Counted from the first letter of the stretch, positions 18,813 through 29,496 are shown. The stretch is DNA of 64,000 bases from Dyella psychrodurans (GCF_003363265.1 NZ_QRBF01000006.1:168110-232109); one strand, 5' to 3'. The notes: a model not told the origin generated them from the sequence alone. Program-made: numbers and translations.

Positions 18813-20324
18813 CTAGAGTCCCGAAACCTGCGGCATGCGCAGTTTTACCAGGCGATTGGCCAGCTCCAGCTCCCACGGCCGGTTGTATTTGCGGTAGCTG
18901 TAACGCCACGACGCGGCCACGCTGAGCGTGCGCTTGGCCCAGCGCGGCGAACGCAGGTCCTGCGCCGTGGGATAACGGCAACGCAGTACCGTCACGAAGT
19001 CGCGGATGCGGCGCCGCAGCTTGTCGGTCAGCCATGGCGCATCCGCGTGGCAGGCGTAGTCGACCCAGTGTTGCTGCGTCCATTCTTCCGGCGTCTTCGG
19101 AAAGACCACCGGTTCGCCGTTGACATCGAGCAGAGGCGCTGAAGGCCGCTTGCCGCGATCCTTTTCGTGACGACTGCTTTCGGGCAACGGCGTGTAGACG
19201 TAGACGATGATCTCGGACTGCGGATTGATGCGCTTCAGCTCGCGGATGAACTCGAACGTGTGCTCGGTTTCTTCTTCCGTGTTTTCCGGCGGCCCCACCA
19301 TGAAGGACAGTTCGGGAATCACGCCGTTGCGCCGGCACAGTTCGGCCACTTCCAACGTCTGATCGGGACGCGTGCCCTTGCGGATGTCCTTGAGCATCTG
19401 TCCGCTGGGCGATTCCGCGCCGATGTAAGCCATGCGCAGACGGCTCTTGCGCACCAGCTTCCACGAACTCTCCGACAGTTTCAGCAAGGCGTCCGAGCGC
19501 GCGTAGCACCACCACGGCAGTTCGAGCTTGGCCATGACTTCAAGCAGCGGCACCATGTCTTCTTCGCGGTCGAAGAAGTTGTGGTCGAAATACTGGATCG
19601 AATCGGCGCCCAGCTCGTACTTCAGATAGCTGAGTTCGCGCTCCAGCCGCGTGGTGGCAGGCAGCGCCGTGGCGCCGCCGAACATCGCCGCCACGCCGCA
19701 GAACGTGCAGCGGAAGCGGCATCCCACCGAAGCCTGATGCGCGGCGGTACGTCTTCCAAGGAAGGTGCGCGCGAGATAACGACTGGGATCGCCGAGCTTG
19801 TCGTACGACAGCACGGTGTTGGGATCGGCGAGCGAGAACCGACGGCTCGGGTTGTGGACGATCTCGCCGTCGACCTTACGCGACAGGCTGCCGATCTTTG
19901 CCAGCGACGATGCATCACCCGTACTCAGCGCCGTCATCAGCGCCGGAAAACTTTCCTCGCCCTGCCCACGGATGGCGTAATCGACATACGGCGCGGCAAG
20001 CGCCGTATCCGTGTAAAGCGTGGGGAAATAGCCACCCCACACAATGGGCATGTCGGGAAAATGTTCGCGCACTGCCTTCGACACTTCGATCGACGGCGCC
20101 ATCTGCGGACCGCCCATCACGCTGATGCCCACGGCATCGAAGCGGCGCGTTCGCAGTGCGTGCAAGGTGTCGTTGACGAAATCGCGGTCGACATTGCCGT
20201 CGATGATGTCGCTGCTGCCGCTCTTGTCGAGCGCGGCGGCGAGGTGCAGCAGCGACAGCGGAAACCGCGCGCTGGAGCGCGACGTGACGGTCGGATTGAT
20301 CAGCAGCGTATGCGGGCGCGTCAT
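18813..20324 (-). CDS. B12-binding radical SAM enzyme (second copy)
   Basis: 503 residues. The N-terminal cobalamin-binding part reads FPLSLLHLAAALDKSG, AVGISVMGGPQMAPSIEV and VWGGYFPTLY; the cluster motif is C202-x3-C206-x2-C209 in SVGCRFRCTFCGV; SYLKYELGADSIQYFDHNFF and RMAYIGAESPSGQML follow. This is a BchE/HpnP-style class B methylase/cyclase layout. Placement between glycosyltransferase and methyltransferase genes suggests it modifies the glycan or its lipid carrier, which is inference. Confidence 0.88.
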   Translation of the reverse strand: MTRPHTLLINPTVTSRSSARFPLSLLHLAAALDKSGSSDIIDGNVDRDFVNDTLHALRTRRFDAVGISVMGGPQMAPSIEVSKAVREHFPDMPIVWGGYFPTLYTDTALAAPYVDYAIRGQGEESFPALMTALSTGDASSLAKIGSLSRKVDGEIVHNPSRRFSLADPNTVLSYDKLGDPSRYLARTFLGRRTAAHQASVGCRFRCTFCGVAAMFGGATALPATTRLERELSYLKYELGADSIQYFDHNFFDREEDMVPLLEVMAKLELPWWCYARSDALLKLSESSWKLVRKSRLRMAYIGAESPSGQMLKDIRKGTRPDQTLEVAELCRRNGVIPELSFMVGPPENTEEETEHTFEFIRELKRINPQSEIIVYVYTPLPESSRHEKDRGKRPSAPLLDVNGEPVVFPKTPEEWTQQHWVDYACHADAPWLTDKLRRRIRDFVTVLRCRYPTAQDLRSPRWAKRTLSVAASWRYSYRKYNRPWELELANRLVKLRMPQVSGL

Positions 20325-20349
20325 TGGTGCGTATCGAGGGCGGTAAAGG

Positions 20350-21048
20350 TCATGGCGTTCTCCGCAGCTGGAATACCAGGGCCACGGGAACTTCCAGTGC
20401 CATGCGGTCGAAGTGGGCGTCGCCGGGGACGTCTTCCGGATCGAGCATGGGTTCCAGCACTTGCTCGATGTCCAGCCCGACGTGGGCGCAGGCGGCGTGC
20501 CAGTGACTGTAGCGATGCGCTTTATGCCGCACGGCATAGCGCTGTCCATCGCATTTGAAGTCGCGCAGCCATCCGAGCGCGTGGCCGATCGGATGCACGT
20601 CGCTGCACAACACCGTGCCGCCAGGGCGCGTCACACGGCACAACTCGGCCAGCGATTGTTCGAGGTCGTCGAGATGGCCGATCACCAGGCCGCAGATGGT
20701 CAGGTCCGCCCAGGCGTCGGGCGTCGGCAGCGAGGTCAGGCTTCCCTGCACAAGGCGCACGTCCGCGTCGAAGCGATACTCACGCAATTCCTGCGCCGCG
20801 CGTTGCAACATTTCCAGCGACAGGTCCACGCCCTTCACGCGCATCGCGCCGCGCTGCAGCGCGTGCAGCATGTAACGGCCGCTGCCGCAGCCGGCGTCGA
20901 GCACGGTTTGTCCGTGCAGTCCTTCCGGCATCAGCGCGAGCATGGCGCGCTCCTCGGCCTGCATGACCGGATTGTGGGCGCGCGCCGGGTAATTCGGTGC
21001 CCACAAGGCATAGGCTTTTGCCGGCGTAAGGACGGGCGTGTGCGGCAT
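20350..21048 (-). CDS. SAM-dependent methyltransferase
   Basis: 232 residues, class I Rossmann methyltransferase: VLDAGCGSGRYMLHAL (motif I), VKGVDLSLEML (motif II), ADLTICGLVIGHLDDLEQSLAELCRVTRPGGTVLCSD (motifs IV-VI). Small-molecule or sugar substrate likely, judged from the Methyltransf_11-like layout. Its start shares one base with the amidohydrolase stop (TGATG). Confidence 0.86.
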   Translation of the reverse strand: MPHTPVLTPAKAYALWAPNYPARAHNPVMQAEERAMLALMPEGLHGQTVLDAGCGSGRYMLHALQRGAMRVKGVDLSLEMLQRAAQELREYRFDADVRLVQGSLTSLPTPDAWADLTICGLVIGHLDDLEQSLAELCRVTRPGGTVLCSDVHPIGHALGWLRDFKCDGQRYAVRHKAHRYSHWHAACAHVGLDIEQVLEPMLDPEDVPGDAHFDRMALEVPVALVFQLRRTP

Positions 21049-22280
21049 CAGTGATACCTAGCCTCCACGGCGACATCGCACGCGCGTTCGTCCCAGTCGG
21101 CGATGCGCTCCAGTCCTGGCTCGAGTGCGATCAGCGCGGGTTCGGCGAGATGTTTGGCGAGCAGTTTCGGTTTGCCATCCAGCTTCACCGGCACGGCTTC
21201 CGTGCCGGTCACCGCGAACCATTCGGCGAAATCGGTATCGGCGATTTGCGGAACGCCATCGCGCACCACCGCGCGGATCTGGCTGCGCTCGATGCCCACG
21301 AGACTGCGAACCGCGTCGCCGCCGCGATCCTCGGCGATCACCAGATCCGCATGCGCGCCAGGCAGCAGCGCGCCGCGCGATGGAAGTCGCAGGATGCGTG
21401 CCGCCTGTGTGGTGGCAAGTCCAAGCAATTGCGCTGCACCGAGTTCGCAGGTATCAACGATGGCACGCCATTCGTCCAGCAGATCGCGCTCGCCGCTGAG
21501 TCGCGAATCGCTGCCCAGCGCAAGCCGGCCGGCTTCGCACAAACGACGCGGATCGAGCGAGCGTCCCAACAAGGTGCGATTGCTGCCTGGACACCAGATC
21601 ACTGCCGCGCCGCAGGCGATCACGCGCTCGATGTCCTGCTCGCGCAAACCGACGCCATGAATCAGAACGCTGTTGGCCGACAGACATCCCAGCATGTCCA
21701 ACTGTGCCAGCTCTGTCTGCGCGACCGCATCGGTGCCTTCGGCCAGGTGAATCATCCAGGGCCATTCCGCCGGCGTCGCCAAAAAGCTCTGCTGCACCGG
21801 CGGGCCATATTCCTGCCAACCGAGCGTATAGCTCCAGCCGTAGTTGCGCAGCAACGCCACGGGAAAATCCGGCTCGTCGAGTACCGGATGCCAGGGATCG
21901 TGATGCGCCACGCAAGTGGTACCGGCAAGCAGGTTCTTCAGCGCGCCGTGCCGCAGGCGCAGCGCTTTGGGTATCCGCAGCGCGGCCGAAACATCCGCAT
22001 CCTGAAAATGTGCCTGGAACGCCGCGATCCAGGCATAGCTGTTCGGAAAAGGTATATCCGGTATCAGTGGAGGCACGGCATTGACATGCAGGTGGTCGTG
22101 CGCATTGATCAGGGCCGGAAAAATCAGGTGATCGCGAAGATCGAGCTGATACGCCCATGCCGCCCTGGACGAACCGACGCGTCCTGCGCGTATCGGCAAC
22201 GGTGCGCGCGTCACACCTTCCGGCGTCACCGTAGCCGCGAGGCAAAGACTGGCGTTCGTTCGTACGGGCGACGTATTCAC
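21048..22280 (-). CDS. Amidohydrolase-family metalloenzyme
   Basis: 410 residues. The metal site shows the HxH of the amidohydrolase superfamily in ALINAHDHLHVNAVPP, a later conserved LIHGVGL His and the GSDSRLSGERDLLDE Asp, as in TRZ/ATZ-type deaminases and hydrolases. The C-terminal beta-sandwich (GALLPGAHADLVIAED) completes the fold. Such an enzyme is not standard in a polysaccharide operon; it may deacylate or deaminate a sugar or lipid precursor. It follows the methyltransferase gene by four bases. Confidence 0.84.
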   Translation of the reverse strand: MNTSPVRTNASLCLAATVTPEGVTRAPLPIRAGRVGSSRAAWAYQLDLRDHLIFPALINAHDHLHVNAVPPLIPDIPFPNSYAWIAAFQAHFQDADVSAALRIPKALRLRHGALKNLLAGTTCVAHHDPWHPVLDEPDFPVALLRNYGWSYTLGWQEYGPPVQQSFLATPAEWPWMIHLAEGTDAVAQTELAQLDMLGCLSANSVLIHGVGLREQDIERVIACGAAVIWCPGSNRTLLGRSLDPRRLCEAGRLALGSDSRLSGERDLLDEWRAIVDTCELGAAQLLGLATTQAARILRLPSRGALLPGAHADLVIAEDRGGDAVRSLVGIERSQIRAVVRDGVPQIADTDFAEWFAVTGTEAVPVKLDGKPKLLAKHLAEPALIALEPGLERIADWDERACDVAVEARYH

Positions 22281-22284
22281 GGAT

Positions 22285-23100
22285 TCAGCGCCGACGCATC
22301 ACGATAAGGAAGTGATCGCCCATGTCGCGCAGCAGCGGCAGCGCACCGTAGCGATCGTCGAGCCGGCCCAGGCGCTCGAACCTCTCGCGATGGCGCCGGT
22401 AGACATCCACCAGATAGGGTGGCGGCATGAACAGGCTCAGCGCCCGGTAGCTCTCGAGCGAAAAATGATCGGCGAAGGCGCGATAGAACTCGCGCGGCAG
22501 GTAGTAATACGTCCAGATGGTGTGGCGATTCATGCCCACCGCCGTCGCGCCGCGCGCAGCGCGCACGGTCGCACGCTTGATGCGGCCCTTCAGCGCGTAG
22601 TACCCGACTTCCCACGGGCAGATCCGCCCGATCACCGAAAACACCAGCATGCCGCCCGGCCGCAGCAACCGTTCGCATTCGGCCGCGACGACGCGCAGAT
22701 CGGGTGCGCAATTGAGCGGACCGAAGTTCGAGTAGACGGCGTCGAACCGGTCGTCGAGCCGGTCGAGCTGATGGATACCGACATGCATCGCCTGCACGCG
22801 CGACATAAGTCCTGCTTCGTCGGCGCGTGCGCGCGTGCGCGCGACCATTTCCGGCGACCAGTCGGTGGCGACGACGTGATGACCTTGCCGCGCGAACTCG
22901 GCCGCATCAATGCCGGTGCCGCAACCGAGGTCGAGCAGGCGGGAACCCGGAGGCACGGCATCGCGCACGGTATCCCACAAGGTCAGCCGCATGCGCTGGA
23001 TCAGCTCGTTGTTGCCACGAGGACCGTCGTAGTCGGCCGCGACGCTGTCGAAGGCGCGTTGCGTATCGAGCAGTTGCGTCTCGTCGAGCGCCATCGTCAT
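22285..23100 (-). CDS. SAM-dependent methyltransferase
   Basis: 271 residues, class I: FDSVAADYDGPRGNNELIQRM, then LLDLGCGTGIDAAEFA (motif I), VVATDWSPEMV, FDAVYSNFGPLNC and RLLRPGGMLVFSVIG. The start at 23100 follows GGAAG. This and the methyltransferase at 20350-21048 differ in sequence, so they should have different substrates. The family is often seen in O-antigen and natural-product clusters. Confidence 0.86.
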   Translation of the reverse strand: MTMALDETQLLDTQRAFDSVAADYDGPRGNNELIQRMRLTLWDTVRDAVPPGSRLLDLGCGTGIDAAEFARQGHHVVATDWSPEMVARTRARADEAGLMSRVQAMHVGIHQLDRLDDRFDAVYSNFGPLNCAPDLRVVAAECERLLRPGGMLVFSVIGRICPWEVGYYALKGRIKRATVRAARGATAVGMNRHTIWTYYYLPREFYRAFADHFSLESYRALSLFMPPPYLVDVYRRHRERFERLGRLDDRYGALPLLRDMGDHFLIVMRRR

Positions 23101-23170
23101 GCTTCCGGTTTCAAGTTTGTATGCTCTGCTCACTTCGATTTCCGTTCCACCAGATGGCAAGCGACGCCTT

Positions 23171-24070
23171 CTAATCCGTAAGTGCGTGAACGGGCTTTTT
23201 TGGTTGAATGCTTTTTCCGAGCGCATGCCGCGTTGTTGCGGCACGCCGCAAGGCATTTCGCGCAATCGCGGCCAGGGCTCCCAGGAGCAAGCCGAGCACC
23301 AGGCCCACGGCCCACATCAACACGGGATTGGGAAACGCCTGCCTGTCCGGCACGTACACCGGCCACATCAGCGATGTGTCGTAGGTGTATGCAGCGCTGA
23401 GACGATCGGCGAGCTCGCCTTCCGCCTGCTGCAAGGCGTGCACTTCTTCGTTCTTGCTGGACAGCAACGCGCTCGCCAGCACGGAGCCCGGTGCATTCTT
23501 GCCTCCCGCGTCGCCTTGGTTGCCCGGTGCGGCCGCCTGCTGCAGCCGGTCGCGGTCGGCCAGGGCAGCCTGCAGCTCTTTCTGCACTTCATCGAGATGC
23601 CTATGCGCACGCGCCAGCGGCATGGCCTCGATGCGCCGATGGATCGCCTGCAACTGGGTCATCGTGGCGGTAGCAAGCTGATCGGCCTGTTGCGGCGAAT
23701 ACGCGCGCAGGGTCAGCTTGATGAGCGGCCCCGCATACGGCAGCGGCTCCAACTTCAGGCTCTTGCGATAAAGATGGGCGTCGCGCGCGTCCGGCGAGAG
23801 GCCAACGCTTTTCACCACATCGTTCTGGAAAGACAGGAGTTGCAAGCGCTCCATCACGCGCTGCAAGGGTTCGGCCTTCGGATCCTGGCCGGGCGGCACG
23901 GCACCCACCTGTCCGATCTGGATCCAGGCCGTCGCTTCCCATTGCGGCCTGGCGACATGGATGAAGGCAAAAGTCGCCGCCAGCACCAGCAGCAACGGCG
24001 CCGCAAACCATTTCCATTCGCGGACCAGGATCCGCCACGTATCGATCAAGTAAATTTCATCGTGTTCCAT
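23171..24070 (-). CDS. wzz: Wzz-type chain-length determinant
   Basis: 299 residues with the polysaccharide co-polymerase plan: an N-terminal cytoplasmic stretch EIYLIDTWRILVREWKW, a first membrane helix (APLLLVLAATFAFIHVA), a long periplasmic alpha-helical region with coiled-coil character (about 150-240), and a C-terminal helix VLMWAVGLVLGLLLGALAAIA. It sets the length of the polymer made by Wzy. No tyrosine kinase domain is fused. Confidence 0.82.
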   Translation of the reverse strand: MEHDEIYLIDTWRILVREWKWFAAPLLLVLAATFAFIHVARPQWEATAWIQIGQVGAVPPGQDPKAEPLQRVMERLQLLSFQNDVVKSVGLSPDARDAHLYRKSLKLEPLPYAGPLIKLTLRAYSPQQADQLATATMTQLQAIHRRIEAMPLARAHRHLDEVQKELQAALADRDRLQQAAAPGNQGDAGGKNAPGSVLASALLSSKNEEVHALQQAEGELADRLSAAYTYDTSLMWPVYVPDRQAFPNPVLMWAVGLVLGLLLGALAAIARNALRRAATTRHALGKSIQPKKPVHALTD

Positions 24071-24080
24071 CGTCTTGGAC

Positions 24081-25250
24081 TCACTGCAACGTTGGTGAAG
24101 ACATCGTTCGAGCGACTGTCGCGGCATGTTCCCTCTCCACCGACGGCGCCCTCCTGTTCGGCAACCACGCCGCGAGCATTTGCATGACCATGCACAGCAC
24201 GACAAAGCCGATGTTGGTCCACGTGAATGCCTGCGGCGCGAACGGCGACATCACGCAGACATACGACATGCGCAGAAAGACGAGCCACGCGAACAACGAA
24301 ACCGGCGGATGCAGGCGCCGCACGCTCCACCACAGCATGGCGTACAGCGTGAGGATCGAAGCCACCGCGCCCATGGGACCCAGCGCCATGAGGAACGGAA
24401 AGAACTCCGTGCCGACGTTGATGTTGGGCGCATCCAGCGGAATGCTCGTTCCGGCCGTCGCGATGGACCCCGCCATGGGAACCACCTGATTGACGAGGAA
24501 GCTGGCGTTCGAATAATGCTTGGCCAGCATCGCTCCAAAGTTGTACGGGCCGGCGGTGACGTAAAGCAGCAGCCATTTGATGCCCTGGGGTGCGTCGCGA
24601 TACATCGCACTGAAAGGCAGCGTGACGGTATCCAGCGTGCCCGACCGCAGGATGCCCAGCACCGAAAAAGCGGCGGCGCCTGCCACGGCCAGAAAACCGA
24701 CGCTCTTCCACGGCAACGGCCTCGACTCGTCGCGCCGGAACATCACCACCAGCGCGAATGAGAACAGTGACGCGAAGATCCGGTTGCGGTCGATCACCAG
24801 CACTGGAAAAGCCAATCCCGCGACAACGAGCAGATTGCGCAACCACTTGCTCCGCGCACAGAGCAGCCCGATGGGCGGCAGCGCCCAGCACATGTCGGAA
24901 ATGTGCCGAATGTGTTCGTGCCCGCCTTCCATGCTGGCGTAGGACGACGGATTGTCGATCAGCGGAATGGGAAACAGCGTCAGGTCGAGCAGGCAGAAGA
25001 ACATCACTCCGCACGCGAACGCCATGGCAACGAACGACTCGCGCGTGCCGATGTAGCTGCCTGCGCGAAACTGGGCAAACCCGGGAAGCCGCGATCCGAA
25101 CAGCGCGTCCACCAGCATGATCGCGAGCGCGGTGACGGCCAGCAGCAACACGCCCTCCAGATAGCTTTCCGACAGGTCGTAGGTGAGACACGTGAGTCCG
25201 CACGACAGCAGGATGGGAAGCGAGAGATAGGTGGAAGGAAGGCGCAGCAT
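24081..25250 (-). CDS. wzy: Wzy-like O-antigen/EPS polymerase
   Basis: 389 residues with about ten hydrophobic helices and a long hydrophilic loop between them, the hallmark of Wzy-type polymerases; sequence is otherwise poorly conserved as is normal for the family. It lies between the Wzz-like gene (10 bases) and the GT2 gene (four bases). It would polymerise undecaprenyl-linked repeat units on the periplasmic face. The assignment rests on topology and context. Confidence 0.75.
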   Translation of the reverse strand: MLRLPSTYLSLPILLSCGLTCLTYDLSESYLEGVLLLAVTALAIMLVDALFGSRLPGFAQFRAGSYIGTRESFVAMAFACGVMFFCLLDLTLFPIPLIDNPSSYASMEGGHEHIRHISDMCWALPPIGLLCARSKWLRNLLVVAGLAFPVLVIDRNRIFASLFSFALVVMFRRDESRPLPWKSVGFLAVAGAAAFSVLGILRSGTLDTVTLPFSAMYRDAPQGIKWLLLYVTAGPYNFGAMLAKHYSNASFLVNQVVPMAGSIATAGTSIPLDAPNINVGTEFFPFLMALGPMGAVASILTLYAMLWWSVRRLHPPVSLFAWLVFLRMSYVCVMSPFAPQAFTWTNIGFVVLCMVMQMLAAWLPNRRAPSVEREHAATVARTMSSPTLQ

Positions 25251-25254
25251 GCCG

Positions 25255-26208
25255 TCAGGCCTCCTTGATCACCGAATGAGCCGTCGGCAATCCCAGTTTC
25301 GAGACCAGGATCAGCGACAGATACATCGTCATATGAAACACGAGCAGCAGCAGGCGCCGCTGCAGGAAGGCGATCTTGGCGCCGATGAAATGGGCCTGCG
25401 CCTTGAGCAGCGTCCGGTAAGGCTCCTCGAACAGGTGCGCGCGGCGCATGGCGACATGGCGCGATTCGATCAGGTTGACGACGCGCGTTTCCCGATGCCG
25501 CGTCTTGCTCAGATTGTTGCCGTGGATGCGATACGCGCAGACGGTGACATCGATGAAGCCCAGCCCGTCGCGCGCTGCCAGGCGCAGGAAGAAATCCCAG
25601 TCGTCGATGCGTAGCCCTTCGGTCCAGCGATCGACCGTATCGAGCGCATTCTTTCGAACCAGCGCGACCGGTCCCCCGATGGCCCACTGGCTGATGACGG
25701 CACGGCGTATGCCTTCGTTGGAGCGATAGAGCTTCTTGTTCGCGCCGTGGAGATCGTGCATGCCGCTGCCATGCAGGATCAGCCCGTTCTCATCGACGAC
25801 GATCGAATCGCCCACCACCGCCTTCTTGAACGGATGCGTCATCAGATAGCGAACCTGGGCTTCCAGGCCACCCGGCAGCAGGTAGTCGTCGCTGGCGCCA
25901 AGGCGGAGAAATTCGCCGTGAGCGCGGGCCGCCAGTTCGTTCAAGGTCGCGGCAATGCCCCGGTTGGCGCGGCGCACATATTCCACGCGCAGCTTGTCGC
26001 CATGCCGGGCCATCCATTCCACGATGCGTTCGTGCGTGCCGTCGGTGGAACCGTCATCGATGATGATGATTTCCTTGGACGGATACAGGTCTTCCAGCAC
26101 GCTGTCCAGGCAGCGTTGCACGAAGCGTTCGTGGTTGTAGGCGGGAATGAGCACCGAGACCAGCGGCATGGTCTGCGGCTTCGTCGGCATGGCGTCGGCC
26201 ACGGTCAT
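25255..26208 (-). CDS. Glycosyltransferase family 2
   Basis: 317 residues, GT-A fold: PLVSVLIPAYNHERFVQRCLDSV, the DxD-like IIIIDDGSTDG, LRLGASDDYLLPGG, and a C-terminal hydrophobic tail (LLLLVFHMTMYLSLILV) that may attach it to the membrane. It transfers a sugar from an NDP donor to the growing lipid-linked oligosaccharide. The ATG at 26208 overlaps the flippase stop (ATGA), which rules out the longer frame running upstream. Confidence 0.87.
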   Translation of the reverse strand: MTVADAMPTKPQTMPLVSVLIPAYNHERFVQRCLDSVLEDLYPSKEIIIIDDGSTDGTHERIVEWMARHGDKLRVEYVRRANRGIAATLNELAARAHGEFLRLGASDDYLLPGGLEAQVRYLMTHPFKKAVVGDSIVVDENGLILHGSGMHDLHGANKKLYRSNEGIRRAVISQWAIGGPVALVRKNALDTVDRWTEGLRIDDWDFFLRLAARDGLGFIDVTVCAYRIHGNNLSKTRHRETRVVNLIESRHVAMRRAHLFEEPYRTLLKAQAHFIGAKIAFLQRRLLLLVFHMTMYLSLILVSKLGLPTAHSVIKEA

Positions 26209-27455
26209 GTTTCCCCCAGATAACGTCGCGCCACCAGCACGTTGAACACGAGATAGAGCAGATAGTTGACCGCGAAGGCGTACATGGCGCCGACGAGTCC
26301 GAAGTAAGCCGTGAACAGGTAGACCAGCGCGAGGTAGCTGACGGCGAACACGCATTCGGAGATCACGAACAGCCGCGTCATCGCCTTGGCCAGCATCAGA
26401 TACGAAAGCACGAACGAGGCGATCTTGACGACGTCGCCGATCAGCTGCGGACCGTACAACGCATTGGCGGCGGTGAAGTCGGCGCTGAACAGGAGATGGG
26501 TTACCCAGTTCCGCAGCACATACACCACGGCCGCCAGCACGATGACGGCGGGCAGCAGATGGCGATACGCGCTGCGTAGCTCCAACGCCAGCGAGGCGCG
26601 TTCGTGCGTCGACGCCAGCTTGGGCAGGTAGTAGATGTTGATGGCCGTGGTGAGGAACAGCAGATACGCATCCGACACCTTGCTGACCGCCTGCCAGTAG
26701 CCGACCTGCTCCCAGCCGAACTGCAGCGCCAGATGATTGCGCACGGCGATGTTGATCAACGGCGGCAACAGCGCGGAGGTGAGCGTCATCACTGAAAATG
26801 CCGCCAGCCGCGTGGTCATCTCGCGATCGAACCGCATGCGCAGCATGCTGCGGCGGAAATACGGGCTGCGCCACCACGCGGGCAAACCGACGACCAGCGT
26901 CAGCACCTGCCCCACCACCAGCGCCAGCAGCGCCCCATAAAGATGCAACCAGCGCGACAGCCCGACGACCATCACCACGCCGGTCGCCGAACCCAGCACT
27001 TGCACAAATGCGAGCCGGCGCACGTCCATGAAGCCGTTGATCACCGCGAGGATGTAGTTGACGAGCGCAATGCCGAGTTGCGCGACGGCGAGTATGCGGA
27101 TCAGGCTTTCGTAGTGGGAATCGCCCAACAGCCACAGTGCGATCTGCCGGCTGAAGAGCAGCGCCGCGCATCCCATCAGGCACGATGCACATAAGGCATA
27201 CCAGAGCGCCGCCGACAGCAGCCGCGACAGCCGCTGCGCGTCGTGGCGATATTCGGCGACGTACTTGACGATGCCCGCGCTGATGCCGCCGCCGGCCAGC
27301 ACCGCGAGCAGCGACATCAGGCTCATGAACTGCCCGAGCTTGCCGACGCCTTCCGGCCCCGCGAACCATGCCACCAGCTTGATGACCACCAGGCCCGCGG
27401 CCAATCGCGCCGCGGTGGCGATGGTCGTATAGAAGCCGGTGCGCACGAAATTCAT
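26205..27455 (-). CDS. wzx: Wzx-type flippase
   Basis: 416 residues with about 12 membrane helices, starting [24 protein letters not shown] and holding [15 protein letters not shown], like the WzxE/O-antigen translocase branch of the MOP superfamily (the E. coli WzxE is also about 416 residues). It should flip the undecaprenyl-linked repeat unit to the periplasm. The start overlaps the aminotransferase stop by four bases. Confidence 0.86.
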   Translation of the reverse strand: MNFVRTGFYTTIATAARLAAGLVVIKLVAWFAGPEGVGKLGQFMSLMSLLAVLAGGGISAGIVKYVAEYRHDAQRLSRLLSAALWYALCASCLMGCAALLFSRQIALWLLGDSHYESLIRILAVAQLGIALVNYILAVINGFMDVRRLAFVQVLGSATGVVMVVGLSRWLHLYGALLALVVGQVLTLVVGLPAWWRSPYFRRSMLRMRFDREMTTRLAAFSVMTLTSALLPPLINIAVRNHLALQFGWEQVGYWQAVSKVSDAYLLFLTTAINIYYLPKLASTHERASLALELRSAYRHLLPAVIVLAAVVYVLRNWVTHLLFSADFTAANALYGPQLIGDVVKIASFVLSYLMLAKAMTRLFVISECVFAVSYLALVYLFTAYFGLVGAMYAFAVNYLLYLVFNVLVARRYLGET

Positions 27456-28564
27456 GGCGGGCACTCGAACACCTGGCATGCGGCGATGACCCGGTCCACT
27501 TCGTCGTCGCGCAGCGTCGGCCCCATCGGCAGGCTCAATACTTCGTCGTGCAATCGCTCGGTCAGCGGCAGGCGGACGTCGCGCAGCGACACATACGCCG
27601 ACTGGCGATGCGGCGGAACCGGGTAATGCACCTGGCTTTGTATGCCAAGCCCATGGAGGTGCTTTTGCAACGCATCGCGATAGGCGCAGCGCACCACGAA
27701 CAGATGCCAGGCGTGCTGCTCTTCGCTCCGCGCCTGCGGCAAGCGGATATGCGGATGCCGGATACCGTCCCGATAACGTTGCGCCACATGACGGCGGCGC
27801 GCGATGTCCTCGTCCAGGTATTTCAACTTCACGCGCAGCATGGCGGCCTGCATTTCGTCGAGCCGCGAATTGACGCCCTGAAACAGATGCCGGTACTTCA
27901 CGTCGGAGCCGTAGTTGCGCAGCGCGGCGACTCGATGGGCCAGCATCGAGTCGTTGGTGACGACCGCGCCGCCGTCACCGAGCGCGCCGAGATTCTTGGC
28001 GGGAAAGAAACTGAAGGCCGCGGCATCGCCGAACGCGCCGGCCTTGCATCCGTCGCTGCTCGCGCCATGCGCCTGCGCCGCATCTTCGATCAGCAACAAC
28101 TTGTATCGACGCGCCAGCGCAAGCAGCGCGGGCATGTTCGCCAGCTGCCCATACAGGTGCACCACCATGATGGCGCGCGTGCGCGGGCCGATGGCGGCTT
28201 CCACGCTATCCGGATCGAGGTTGAAGCTGGCCGCGTCGGGCTCCACGGGCACCGGCACCATGCGATTTTCGGTGATCGCCAGGAAGGTGGCGATAAAGGT
28301 GTTGCCGGGCACGATGATCTCGTCGCCCTCGGTCAGCGCGCCGAGTTCCTTGTAGCCGCGCAGGATCAGCGCCAGCGCATCCAGTCCATTACCTACGCCC
28401 ACCGCATGGCGCACGCCGCAGTAGGCGGCGAACTCTCGCTCGAACGCCGCCACTTCCTCGCCGAGCACATACCAGCCCGAATCGATCACGCGTGCGGCGG
28501 CCGCCTTCAGCTCGTCGGCGTAACGGGCATTGATATCCCTCGCACTGAAAAACGGAACGTCCAT
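27452..28564 (-). CDS. Sugar aminotransferase (DegT/DnrJ/EryC1, FdtB-like)
   Basis: 370 residues, PLP-dependent aspartate-aminotransferase fold. [14 protein letters not shown], the [11 protein letters not shown] block and the Schiff-base Lys in [15 protein letters not shown] are typical. With the FdtA-like ketoisomerase and an acyltransferase in the same operon, the likely reaction is amination of a dTDP-3-keto-6-deoxyhexose. The ATG at 28564 shares one base with the preceding stop (TGATG). Confidence 0.87.
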   Translation of the reverse strand: MDVPFFSARDINARYADELKAAAARVIDSGWYVLGEEVAAFEREFAAYCGVRHAVGVGNGLDALALILRGYKELGALTEGDEIIVPGNTFIATFLAITENRMVPVPVEPDAASFNLDPDSVEAAIGPRTRAIMVVHLYGQLANMPALLALARRYKLLLIEDAAQAHGASSDGCKAGAFGDAAAFSFFPAKNLGALGDGGAVVTNDSMLAHRVAALRNYGSDVKYRHLFQGVNSRLDEMQAAMLRVKLKYLDEDIARRRHVAQRYRDGIRHPHIRLPQARSEEQHAWHLFVVRCAYRDALQKHLHGLGIQSQVHYPVPPHRQSAYVSLRDVRLPLTERLHDEVLSLPMGPTLRDDEVDRVIAACQVFECPP

Positions 28565-29496
28565 CAAAGCTCCCACTCGTAGAAATCGTGCACGACGGCG
28601 CGTGCGCCGAAACGTTCCTTCTGCGTGATCAGGCCGCCATTGAGATGCCGTCCTTCCTGCTCGGTCGAAATGCCGAAGCTGAAGTAGATCCTGTCGGCGT
28701 AGACATGGCCGATGAGTTCGCCGAGAAGCAGGCTGAGGGCGTTGAGGTCGCGCCCTTCGTCCGACGCGGCCATGTACTGGGTGTGCACGGTTCGGCCGAA
28801 GTCGTAGACGAGCACGCCGGCAAGCAGGTTGTCGTCGACGCGCGCTTCGTGCAGCACGATGCGGTCGGGAAAGCGCGCCTGCAACAACTGCAGCTCCGGC
28901 AGGCTATGGGTCGGCGCGGCATCGTGCTTGCGCAAGGTCTCGGTCAGCAGCGCATGAAACGCGGCCAGATCGCTACCGATCCGCAAGTGCACGCCGGCCT
29001 TCTTCGCCTTGTTGATCGATCGCTTGCGCGCATCGGCGAAGCGAAACGCCTCCCGCAACGACACGACGGAAGAGATATCGCGCCGCTTCAGCCTCGCGCC
29101 CAGGCGATGCAGGGCGTAGAGATCTTCTTCGGCGGGGTAGGCATGGAAAACGTGCGGGATGGCCTTGTAGACGATGCGCTTGATGCCCAGCGAACGATAG
29201 TGCTCGCTCATTTGCTCGAAGACGGCGAGCGTCGATTCCGCGCGCAGGTCCTGCGTGGTGATCAATCCGGCATAGGTCAGGCCGCCGTGGCTCACCACGA
29301 CGTCGTCTTTCAGGTTGGCGGGAAAGACGGCCTCCACCTTTCCGTCGCGCTCGATCATCAGCGATCGGTCGACGAAGCGATCCGCGTGGTAATCCATATA
29401 GCCGCGCCGATGCAGAAAATTGCCGTTCCTGGAGCGCTCGACGAGCGCATCCCAGTCCACGGCATGAATCGGCGCGTACGGCTTAACGGTGTACAT
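28564..29496 (-). CDS. GNAT/FemAB-like acyltransferase (BioF2 type)
   Basis: 310 residues with the tandem GNAT fold of FemAB/BioF2-like proteins: [16 protein letters not shown] at the N-terminus, [19 protein letters not shown] in the middle and a C-terminal [17 protein letters not shown] followed by [15 protein letters not shown]. Such proteins transfer an acyl or aminoacyl group to sugars or peptides. The ATG at 29496 follows GGTGG and overlaps the upstream gene by 14 bases. It could add an acyl or amino-acid group to the aminosugar. Confidence 0.75.
   Translation of the reverse strand: MYTVKPYAPIHAVDWDALVERSRNGNFLHRRGYMDYHADRFVDRSLMIERDGKVEAVFPANLKDDVVVSHGGLTYAGLITTQDLRAESTLAVFEQMSEHYRSLGIKRIVYKAIPHVFHAYPAEEDLYALHRLGARLKRRDISSVVSLREAFRFADARKRSINKAKKAGVHLRIGSDLAAFHALLTETLRKHDAAPTHSLPELQLLQARFPDRIVLHEARVDDNLLAGVLVYDFGRTVHTQYMAASDEGRDLNALSLLLGELIGHVYADRIYFSFGISTEQEGRHLNGGLITQKERFGARAVVHDFYEWEL

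Noticed and set aside
20324..20353. ATGA overlap at 20353 as alternative start of the second radical SAM gene
   Set aside because: That ATG is in a different frame and stops after about ten codons; the ATG at 20324 opens the conserved protein.
25255..27369. 704-codon frame fusing extra N-terminal sequence to the GT2 protein
   Set aside because: The upstream half is a shadow of the flippase gene; the true start at 26208 overlaps the flippase stop.
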